From: Acanthosepion lycidas
Taxonomy: Eukaryota; Mollusca; Cephalopoda; Sepiida; Sepiidae
Assembly (NCBI GenBank): GCA_963932145.1
Contig: OZ010580.1
Span: 37,714,761 to 37,778,760 of the forward strand
DNA length: 64,000 nucleotides
Reading direction: 5' to 3'
Shown here one piece after another: positions 54,921-64,000 of this stretch. The position numbers and the translations under genes are program-made. A model generated the notes under the pieces. It saw only the letters and a program-made list of their open reading frames with translations, was not told the origin of the DNA and made no database searches. The first letter of the stretch is position 1. Each line of letters begins with the position of its first letter.

Positions 54921-55495
54921 TATTAGTGGCTCTATACTATTTGCATATTTGTCTATTATTAAAACAGAATAAAATTGCTATAAAATAATTATCATCTTGG
55001 TATTTGAGAAATCGTTTCATAGAATTTCTCAATCTGAAATTTTTTGTTATTCTAAATAAATGATTCACATACAAATCCACTAATGAGCTTGAAGTAAAAT
55101 TACTTTAGCATCTGTTCTATCAATATATTATAGCCCTGAATTTTCAAAATTTTTGAAGCAGTAAGTATTAAGTTAAAAAGATTTAAGATAAATTATCTCA
55201 CCAATTGTGTTGTATAAGAAGACATTTATTCATTATTAATTTTGAACATGAAATTCTTTAATACAATATTTTGACTGTTGTCCTCACCTTTACTTTCACA
55301 ATGTTTTGAACAGTTTATGCCTTTGATCTTCAGGTTCATGATGTAAAGAGTGCAGATATTTACAATACATCTCAGAAATATAGACAAATATAAAAATTCT
55401 TTAATTTTAATTTCATTTAATAGCATGGAATCACAAACTGAAAGTTATGATAAAGAGCTACTGAAATTATAATGAAAGCAAGTTTTTAAATGATA
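54921..55495. other. unassigned
   Basis: No gene or repeat recognised. Confidence 0.3.
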
Positions 55496-55499
55496 TATC

Positions 55500-55795
55500 C
55501 CCTCAGAATGTCACCAATCGCTCTTTAATGTTTGTAAACTGCGCATTGCTATGACACCTCTTAGGAAACATAGTGGAGTGGTTTTTCCATTGCCTTTTTC
55601 TACTGTTTTGAATTCAAAACTGTCCTAGAGAGGCTATTCTACCCTTTTATTTAATCCATAGCTGTGAGGAGAAGGGAGGTATTATCGCCCTTTCCAAGGA
55701 TATTAATGCAAAAGGAAACTAAACAGTGCAAGTTGGAGTCTGAACTTGCATTGCCAATTCCATTTTATGCATTATTAACCATTAGTCCACCTTCA
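55500..55795 (-). mobile_element. tRNA-derived SINE, group S1, near full length
   Basis: Minus strand: A-box-like gtggactaatggttaataat, B-box-like aagttcagactccaac, body ttccttttgcattaatatcc, cacagctatggattaaataa, and 3' block ggcaatggaaaaaccactcc, actatgtttcctaagaggtg. Confidence 0.75.
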
Positions 55796-56560
55796 CATTT
55801 CAATGAAAGAAAAAAATACTAGTCAAAAATAAATAATAACTGACAATGCTGGCAATGTAATAGTTTACTGTTTGACAATTTGTTTGTTAATAAAACAATA
55901 ATTTCAGTTATTAATATATAATTAGTAAAAATTATTATTTTCAATAATTTCATCTAACTTTGTCAGTCTGTTTTTAATGGAAGAGATTTTTTAAAAATGC
56001 CTGTTAGATTTGTATTGTAAAACAAATACATTTGGCTAATCAGTGTATTGGTTTAATTCATCAATTGCCTTTATCAACTCCATTCCCAGCCAAAATTTCA
56101 GTGATCAGAAAATAAAAGAAGTAATACCTCTTCAATACTGGTTAGCCAAATTTTGTGGGACTTGGTCATTTGGCAAAGCAATGCAAAGAGAACCATTTTT
56201 TCTAAGAGTACCATTTTTGCACATTCACAATTTTAAGTTTAATTTATTATTCTTTCTTATGTTTTTTACTTACTCATGCATTCAAGCATAGAAATTTGTA
56301 AGACTATATAAAAATATATTACCTACTGCCTACTAAACTGCATTATATAAAGCATATACTTATATTACTTATGGGTTAAATAATAGGGTAGACTAGTTTC
56401 TGAAGCCTTGGTTGGCAGCCATTCTGAAAGAAAAATCTGTAAATTCAAACAGGTTGGGTATAAAAATATGATGAAGCACAAAAATGCCATTCTATGCATT
56501 GAAACTTGCCCTGGCTATTCACTGCAGCTTTTCTGAAGCCCATCTTGCTATAGCATCTTA
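55796..56560. other. unassigned
   Basis: No gene or repeat recognised. Confidence 0.3.
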
Positions 56561-56564
56561 AGTG

Positions 56565-56855
56565 GTAATGGTAATATTAGCTGCTTCCTTATAAGGAAAC
56601 ATTCAGCATTCATTGACCAAGAAGTCAGTTCTATTTTCAGTTGTAATTTATAAAGTCTTGCTCATAGAACAATTATTCAAGAAAACAGGTTTCTCAAATC
56701 TTGTAGCTGTTATCACTCTTTCCAGTATTGATGGTGCTGTTCTTATTTACCTTTTATTTGAAGTAGTATTGAAGATTACGTCATTATTTTCCTTTTGAGT
56801 TACATATGATGTCCATTTTAGTTGATGTGGTTATTGTTATTTGGTACTGTTTGTG
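56565..56855 (+). repeat. interspersed repeat R4, copy 4
   Basis: Uninterrupted: aatattagctgcttccttat, aaacattcagcattcattga, tttctcaaatcttgtagctg, tttgaagtagtattgaagat, gatgtggttattgttatttg. Confidence 0.8.
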
Positions 56856-56859
56856 ACTT

Positions 56860-58685
56860 GGTACCACTAGTCTACAAAGTTTGAAGAAATGTGGTCTTCA
56901 ATATGTTTCATATAAGTGGATTATTTTTGAGTATTTTGTTTAAAATTCTTTTATTTCATTTAAAACTTTGTTCTTCACCTAAGATTATGCCAACTGATGC
57001 CGATTTTTTACTCAAATTTCTTTGCTTTAGGTTTTGATCATATAGGAAGAAAATGAATAACTACTGATACAGAGGTTCGAACGTGACATTCTGGACATGA
57101 ATATATGTTTTCTGCCAGGTGTATAAATAATGGTGTCAGGCTACTGACTGCAGTGATTATTGAGTGACTATGGAAGGGAATTAGTTTGAATTATTGTGCA
57201 TCAATGATTTGGGTTTTGATTTAGGATTTACTGGGTGTTAAGCTGAACCATGCTACTAACAAGGTATTCACTGAAATGGTTAATTAGCTTTGGTTGACTT
57301 TTACTTTGTTCTTGTTAAGTATTTATTTGTGATTGTAATTAAATACTGTTTTATCTTAACATTGGAGTCTTGAATTATACTTAATCATTAATGGCCACCG
57401 TACGTCACAAATATGGTACTGACTAATCATTGGTTAATTTAGTTTTGTGGTGGTGATTTCTTCCAAAAGAATTTGGTAAACTTATTCAGAAAGAATAGAT
57501 AATTGTAAACAGTATTCAAGACTTTTCTTTAGTTTAGGTTATTTGTCCTATTTTGTTAAAATCATGTTTTAATTGAAAAGAGCTTGATTATATGTAACTC
57601 ACATTGTACACAAGAAAAGTATGTGACTTTCTTGTAAGTAGGAGGTTTGAATACTACAGTTGCATCAACACACCTGTCTACAGTTTCAGTTTCTACAGTT
57701 TCAAATATACAAGAAATAAGCAATTCATATTTTTAAATTAATATTGGTTTAAAGTGCAAAATAGCAATCTGCATTTTCCAAAGAGAAAATGTAAAATGTT
57801 TCCTTTAATTGAAAAAACTAGAAGTTTTTATCCAATTCAGAAAAGAAAAAATAAATCATATGGATTTGCTAAGACTTACAGAAAAACAAATCTTCTATCC
57901 ATCACTATTTTATTATCGATTAATACTGTTAATCTCTTCTTGTACTTAATTTATAAATTAAATGTTATCAGTTTATATATATACAGTTTGGAAAGGGTTA
58001 ATAAGTCTCAATGCACAAAAGAAGCGATGTTGGCAATTCTAAATGAGATACCATAAATGGAAAGGTTGAAAGCTTTAAAAAAAAAATCATACACTGAGGT
58101 TACTAAAATCTATGGTAAGAAGAAATCTTCTCTCCATAACATAACTTAGATTAAACTATATTGTTATGATTGTTCTATTTTAATATTAGTTGTTGTTAAT
58201 CTATTATTGCATCTGATTTATAAATTATCATCATCTATATTTCTGTATGAATTTATAAATACAGTTTGGAACAGCCCCAATGCACAATTGAAGTGATACT
58301 GGAAATTTTTGTGATATGTCAAAGAGAAACCGTAAAAGGCTTTTTTAAAATAAAAAAGATAAGTTCTTGAATTTAAAAAAAAACATATTCTAAAGTTGCT
58401 ATGATAATACAGGAAGAAAGTGTTAGCAGTGGCCAAAGTAAAAGAATAATTTCAAGAGAATCTGTAAATATAAATACAACTTTTAAAAAGACTAGATATT
58501 GCAAAGTTGACATTGTAAAACTACAGACTCTGAAATCTTCCGAACCCACCAAAGCAGTTTAATATCCTTTGTTAAGATGGCTGGGATTTTGTTTCTTTTT
58601 CAGGGTGGAGCTGTTTATTTTGTCATTATATCAAAATCATTAGCAATAATAATCCAAGTTCCTGTGGAAACAAAAAAGTTTTATG
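56860..58685. other. unassigned AT-rich sequence
   Basis: No gene recognised. At 57955-58060 and 58245-58335 two segments share atacagtttgga, caatgcacaa and tggmaattyt-like words, suggesting an old ~300 bp tandem duplication. Confidence 0.35.
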
Positions 58686-58689
58686 TGTC

Positions 58690-59650
58690 AAGCACTAAAA
58701 GTAGGCAAGGAGTTAGACAGAGATAAGCTCATTTTCTAATATAAACTGGGTTTGTAATGTAGAAAGAGATAATATAGTAAAGAGAGAGAAGATACATTGA
58801 AGTGAAAGGAAAGATTAAAAATTGTGAAAAAGGGAAAAAAAAGGGAAATATAAAAATACTGTCATGGAAAATTAGGAAATAAAAAGACAACAATGGGAAA
58901 TGGAAAATATAAAGTAGAGAAAATGTCTAAAAATAAATAAAAGAAAAAAAGCTATAATTATTATTAAAGCGATATACTTATGTAAATAAGAAGTGAGAGT
59001 AAAATAATATCTTTCCTTTTATTATTTGATAATTTGCATTGAATGAAAATGTGGGAAAAATTAAGTAAAAAATAAATGTTTAGATAATCTTGTTTGAGGC
59101 TACCAAAGCAGAGTGAAAAATTGAAGAATTTTTTCTTTCTCCATGTGTGATCTGAACTCAGATATTTTTTTTATAGATTTTATAGAATATGCGATTCATG
59201 GGATTTTACAGAAGAGGCTGATTGAATGAAAAACTGAATTTTATTTTTTTTTAATTTTTAAAAAGATAAAAGAGATGCAACATGGGATTAAAATAAAGTT
59301 AAAAACAAAAAAACACTAAACTGAAAAAAAAAGAGACTAGAATTAGAAAAAAAAAATGAGATGGACAAAAATAAATCAGGGAAAAATCTATGAGAGGGAA
59401 TGAAAAAATAAAACTAGAAATAACTTTATTAAAAAGGAATTAATAAAAATATATGAAGATAAAAAAGGGAGTTTATGAAAATTGTCAGGAAAAGAGAAAA
59501 CAGATCATGAAAATGAAAGAAAAGAAAAAGTGGTAAAAAAAGAATTAAAGATTTTAAAAAGAAGAAAAATGAGTAAAGGAAAAAGATAAAAGAAAATGGA
59601 GAGAAAATAGAAAAAAAGTAAAAAAAATAAAGCTGATGAAATTATTTGAA
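58690..59650. repeat. purine-rich tract, ~950 bp
   Basis: The plus strand is dominated by A and G (runs such as gaaaaagggaaaaaaaaggg), the opposite skew of 20967-21520. No coding signal. Confidence 0.65.
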
Positions 59651-60039
59651 TTTAAAGGAAATGCATTTTAAAATGGGAATATTTACAGCATTTAAACCTT
59701 TTTAAATAATGACTGCATTTAATATCTCAATCAAGAAAAATATTATTTTTATTTGACTGAAAACTTACCACTATACTTACAAAATATCATTTATGAAAAT
59801 ACACTGATAGAGAATAAAACTGTAACACTGGAAGACTGCAGCAATTTTGACCCTGGATACAGTGTCTACAAGTAATGCTGTGATAGATAATCTGCTAAAA
59901 TTTTCAAAGTATTCGGCCACCTTGTGGCATCATAACACACCTACTGGTACATCATTTGTGTATGAGCTTAAGACAGTGATGCATGCTGCAATAAGTTTCA
60001 GTGTCTGTTTTTATTGAATTAGAGCCATTTGAGAGGAGT

Positions 60040-60690
60040 TGGATTATGGAGCTTGAAGAGACAGGGTGGTAATTTCAGAGAATTGCTCTATGTGTTGGAT
60101 GTGATGTTGACAACTGTGGTTAAATCAGCATTCCTACAATTGTTAACCAGGTTCTGGACAGCTACGTAGTACAGATTCTTGCCAAAGATTGATGAATTCT
60201 AAGAGCAGCAGTGACAGACAATCACTAGCCTTGGAAGTGTCAGTGTGCTATTGGAAATCATTTAACCACAGCAGGACTAAAGGAACATTTTTCTCTAGCT
60301 ATTGTGCCCATCTCCAGCAGTAATGTTAGATGATTACCGTGGAGATCAAATAGTTTACTCTAATGTTCCGAGATATGAGCCGGTTCAGCATTTATACAAG
60401 TGATGGTTGTTTGCATGTGCAATGTAGACCTGGTTTGCAACATCATCTTGGAGTGCATTCACCCATGATAAACTAAACCACTCTCTGGTGTCATGGTGTG
60501 GAGTGTGATAAATTATAACTCTCAATCACTTTTGGCAATTGTGATGGGGATATTGAAAGCATCTTGTTCCATATTGAATATTGTTCAGTTAATTCTGCTG
60601 CTACAGAAAGGTGATCTATTATTCCAGCTGCATAATTCCTGCTCACATGATACCCATGCTACTCAGTATGTTTTTCAACATATTTGACAA
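60040..60690 (+). pseudogene. Tc1-type transposase relic
   Basis: Pieces in order and in shifting frames: MELEETGW then FQRIALCVGCDV (N-terminal helix-turn-helix), SLALEVSVCYWKSF, RFSIYTSDGCLHVQCRPG (DESRFxLxxxDG-like), then from 60493 MVWSVINYNSQSLLAIVMGI and LLLQKGDLLFQLHNSCSHDT (VMVWGAI and LFQQDNARPHTA-like). The catalytic D-x-D/E residues are lost. A cut-and-paste transposase when intact; non-functional here. Confidence 0.82.
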
Positions 60691-60789
60691 CTTCTAAGCT
60701 ACCATGATTGCTAGACATGTATAGGACATGATGGTATGACAATTCAAAAAATGAAAAAGGGCGGCATTGATTGCAGAAAATTAACTGCA

Positions 60790-61060
60790 GGCAATCATGA
60801 CTCACCATAATTTTTTGTCTTTAGTAGCCCTTAATAAATTTTGTATTTTTGCAATATCTCCTAAATGCCATTCTGCCAACCATTTACACAAGCTCGTTAT
60901 GTCCTACTTTCCTTTGTCCTTCTTGCCTCCAGTATGTCCTGTGAGTATCAAATTTTCCAAGCTATCTTTCCTCATTATGTGCCCTAGAAATTTCAACTCT
61001 CTCTTTCTGATGCTTCCATTTTCACTAAAATTTTCCTAACCAGCTTACTGACCACCAGAT
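60790..61060 (-). pseudogene. RTE-like LINE tail fragment
   Basis: Antisense: caatcatgactcaccataat, tctttagtagcccttaataa, gtcctgtgagtatcaaattt, cattatgtgccctagaaatt. It lies just after the Tc1 relic. Confidence 0.7.
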
Positions 61061-61084
61061 TAGACTATTCCTTTGCAAAGTAAA

Positions 61085-61700
61085 TAATAATGATATTGAA
61101 CACACATACAAAAATAACATATTTTCTACAAAAGTCAAATGCATGTCATCTATAAACAAGATGAATCTTCATTTAGAAATATCAAAAAGAAATACACTAC
61201 CACAGTTGACCCAAACAAAAAAAATTAATTATCCACTATAAAAATTTAAAACAGCTAACCTTTTCCTCAACAATAAAAACACATCTGCAAAATCAAAATT
61301 ATAAAGAATGAACATTATTTATGAGTTCAAATGCCCATTAAAGAACTGTGTTCCTGATCAAACCAAACTCATAAATAATTACATTGGTTGCGCTACTACA
61401 TGCTTATCCAGACAACTTACATTACACCTATCCAACCACAGCTCCATTAAAACCCATTTAAACACACACACAAACTTACCAGACTCCATCCGAAACATAC
61501 TAGTAGAAAATACAAACATAATAAGCTCATCTACATTAAAAATAATGGAAGCCAAAAAAAAAGAAAAAGCCAACATATTAACTAAGAATACACTCACAAT
61601 GCAGAAAATAAAACATCTATATAACTCTAGATACATACACACAACACATACATCCATTTAAAAAGTAAAAATAAAATAATCCTTGATAATGGCTAAAAGA
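61085..61700 (+). pseudogene. Penelope-like element, GIY-YIG region
   Basis: A 117-codon frame (61308-61661) carries NIIYEFKCPLKNCVPD, YIGCATTCLSRQLTLHLS (the YIG box), SSIKTHLNTH and NILVENTNIISSSTLKIMEA, then decays. The GIY-YIG nuclease of these elements nicks target DNA for priming. The upstream reverse transcriptase is not recognisable. Confidence 0.78.
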
Positions 61701-62155
61701 TTTTAATCTATTAACAGAAAGTGTATTTTGTTTGAAAATAAATATTTATTGTATACAATATTTTATCATTAGGTTATGAACTTGGATACACAATCTCTAA
61801 TATATGAAGGTTTATTTTTAAAAATTATTAAGTTTTTGTATTTTGCATTTTATGGATTTTTCAAGATTTCACCTATAAAAAATGCTTCAACTTGCCTCAA
61901 TTTATAATTGGTGATTTTTCTCAGATGAAAAAACTTGAGAATATTTTTTAACCTGATACTGATAGTTAACCAGCTTGACTTATAATTGTCAGTGATTTCA
62001 CTTCTCACTGTATGTGTTACAATAGCACACTAGGCTAAGTTATTTGTGATGGCGTTTCAAATATTTCTTGAAAATTTACTGTTCTAATTTATCATATTTC
62101 TGAACAATCTTCTCTTTTAACTTGTTAACTTTTTATTGATCTGTTGAATATATTA
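61701..62155. other. unassigned
   Basis: No gene or repeat recognised. Confidence 0.3.
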
Positions 62156-62157
62156 CA

Positions 62158-62590
62158 TACTAGCAGTAGAGCCGGCGTTTCTCAGGGATGTAACATTAAG
62201 AGATAGATCAAGTATCGACCATCATAAAGACGGAAAAATAAAATTGACAAAGATTATTGTTTAAGGTTGATGGACACACATGTCTTAATTAGTTTTTTTT
62301 TTTTTACGAATTGGACAAACTCAAACTCAAACAAAAACATTGTTTTCAATCGTTATGAATCTACAGAATGAATAGAATTTTATTATAAACAATTGTCATG
62401 TATATTAAATTTTTAAAGCATTCTGAATGTAAAAATAAAGAAAAAAGTGTGCAAGACAATAAAAAACACTACCTGCCAAAAAAAAGTGAAGTTTTGTTGA
62501 AATCGGTTGAAAAATGTAGGAAATCCGATCTAATATATAAACATACAGACAGACACACACACACACAATCTGCATTTTATAATAGGTAAG
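62158..62590 (+). mobile_element. tagcag-type interspersed element, copy 2
   Basis: Starts tactagcagtagagccggcg; near the end gttgaaatcggttgaaaaat, then cagacagacacacacacaca and atctgcattttataatagg. Same architecture as 2871-3665 but about half as long. Confidence 0.6.
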
Positions 62591-62594
62591 ATGA

Positions 62595-63025
62595 AATTAT
62601 AGAAAAAGACTAGTTTTATATTGAAATCCCAAACACTATAATGTGTATCTTTAGCTGTATGCATGCACTATAGGCCACAGTTTGGGGACACACTCAGGTT
62701 TAATAATTAATATGTTTCAATTCTTTGATTTAATTAACTCATACAAAGGATGCTGAATCTTTTTAACTAATTAATGCATGGTATCCAATTTTTTAAAGGG
62801 AAGGATGACCTAAAATTTAAAATTTGCCAGCCCTAACATTGCCATTAGCCAGCAAAGTAGATTAAATTTTCAGGAAGCTTTATGCATTAATGTGTTAATT
62901 TTGTTGTTCTTTTTCTTCTTGAATATGTAATAAAAACTTTCAAGAAGTGGCCTGAAGTAAATTAGTTTTGAAAAAGGTATGTAACATTCTATGAGCAATG
63001 ATGAGGTTTTAGACAAAAAGAAAAC
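62595..63025. other. unassigned
   Basis: No gene or repeat recognised. Confidence 0.3.
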
Positions 63026-63029
63026 TTAC

Positions 63030-63715
63030 ACTTAACTTCAGGAAGATGCAGTTGAAATTTCTTGGGCACCTAATGAAGAAGGCAGACTTAGAAAATCTGT
63101 TACTCACAGGACAGATTAAGAGGAAGAGGGATAGAGCAAAACAATGCATAACAAACTCAACAAGCTTAAGAAAATGGATAGGAGAACATGATTTAGAAAT
63201 AAAGAAAAAATTTCAATAAGTTTTTTGTGGTACAGAATTTAATAATAGATAGGAAAAGACAAAATTTATAAGGCATTTTTAAAAGAAAAAGCTAAAAAAA
63301 AAATCAACTGGTTTTGTCCAAGGACTTATTAAGTTTATTTTTCTGGAAATAGAAAATTTAAAAATGTGTAAATTAATTTAAATTAACAAATGGAATGGAA
63401 GAGAAAAAAAAAGGGAATGCTTATTGCGTCTGAATGTTATTGGACTCGTTTCTTGAAATTCATTTTTTTTCTCTTCTATTCCATTCCATTTGTTAATTTA
63501 ATTTACATGCTTTTTAAATTTTCTATTCCCAGAAAAAATAAACTTTAAGTCCTGGGACGAAATCAGTTGTTTTTTTTAGCTTTTTCTTTTAAAAATGCCT
63601 TATAAATTTTGTTTTTTACTATCTATTAAAGAAAAAATTGTTTAGAGCAATGGACAGAAAATTGTGGAGTGCTATGATCGCCGACATCCTGAGAGAAGAT
63701 AGCACATAAAGAAGA
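63030..63715 (+). pseudogene. RTE-like LINE tail split by a foldback element
   Basis: 63030-63212 (caggaagatgcagttgaaat, ttcttgggcacctaatgaag, gaaaatggataggagaacat) and 63627-63712 (gcaatggacagaaaattgtg, gctatgatcgccgacatcct) are consecutive parts of one tail. The end is agatagcacataaagaaga. Confidence 0.75.
63213..63626. mobile_element. foldback element with ~165 bp arms and 13 bp target-site repeat
   Basis: Arms 63244-63412 and 63463-63627 are reverse complementary with scattered differences (caaaatttataaggcatttt, attaacaaatggaatggaa). The flanks taaagaaaaaatt at 63200-63212 and 63627-63639 are identical, consistent with insertion into the LINE. The loop is about 50 bp. No coding capacity. 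Confidence 0.8.
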
Positions 63716-64000
63716 TTAAACATTCAGTTTTCTGGTGATTCTTCAAAATCTAGAGGGTGGCCCCAAATGTTTGGCTTATATTATATAATTCTCTTGGGCT
63801 TTCAAGTATTTTATTAAAGCCCCATATTAATGCATGTAGATATTTTTTTGTTTTTTATAAGCATGTTTTGTATTTGATTATAAAAATAATCCCTCTTAAT
63901 ACTGTTATGTAAATACATAGATGAATAATGTTTGTAACAAAATATATATAAATAAACTACCCGAAGTGAAGGATGATTATAACCCACTGTATTTTTCATG
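63716..64000. other. unassigned to window end
   Basis: No gene or repeat recognised. Confidence 0.3.

Overview
This is a eukaryotic, AT-rich (roughly two thirds A+T by eye), repeat-dense window. I find no convincing host protein-coding gene, rRNA gene or intact tRNA gene. It looks like an intergenic region, or the inside of a very long intron, in an invertebrate. The mix of tRNA-derived SINEs, RTE-type and Jockey-type LINE tails, Penelope-like fragments, mariner MITEs and very long (TA)n/(CA)n arrays fits a lophotrochozoan. A coleoid cephalopod such as an octopus is my best guess. This is inference from repeat texture, because no species-diagnostic gene is present.

Coding-like sequence is almost all decayed retroelement. 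(1) About 17 fragments of one RTE/BovB-like LINE lie on both strands, nearly all from the C-terminal tail. The fullest copy (22940-25146) retains the endonuclease end (SDH motif), the reverse transcriptase and the tail. (2) Jockey-like LINE A has about ten pieces. The best (35195-36480) keeps the palm motifs but has one in-frame stop, a frameshift and a YADA in place of YADD. (3) LINE B, with a related C-terminus, has four pieces. (4) Penelope-like elements occur at 8860-9400 (-), 19420-20000 (+) and 61085-61700 (+); one carries a hammerhead-like motif. (5) A broken Tc1-type transposase lies at 60040-60690.

Non-coding mobile elements: four solo-LTR candidates with TG...CA ends and 4-5 bp target duplications (4171-4438, 6123-6480, 25468-25715, 53926-54431), three of them nested inside other repeats; a hAT element with a near-perfect 8 bp duplication (32945-33369); a 734 bp element with about 30 bp inverted ends (17964-18697); four mariner MITEs; and foldback elements at 3684-3955, 4941-5082, 8697-8827, 9457-9967, 42324-43230 and 63244-63627. 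SINEs fall into at least three groups, including a copy with a 5S-rRNA-like head (22278-22530) and copies that look dimeric.

Tandem repeats: a 31 bp minisatellite (34137-34707) whose minus strand is open in all three frames, a ~40 bp AT minisatellite (44361-44605), a 34 bp array (28797-29350), a three-copy ~165 bp repeat (21535-22010) and numerous microsatellites. Three strand-asymmetric tracts (pyrimidine-rich 20967-21520 and 31130-32480; purine-rich 58690-59650) produce misleading long open frames.

Layout: 0-10 kb LINE tails, two LTRs, a Penelope relic and foldbacks; 10-20 kb SINEs, LINE B, an inverted-end DNA element and a Penelope fragment; 20-30 kb a CT-rich tract, the main RTE copy, an LTR and a MITE; 30-42 kb a hAT element, the minisatellite and the best LINE A; 42-54 kb the 907 bp foldback, SINEs and many LINE tails; 54-64 kb a quieter AT-rich region with the Tc1 relic, a Penelope fragment and a LINE split by a foldback. 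The elements do not form a pathway. Their nesting records successive insertions, and the order can be read at several sites.
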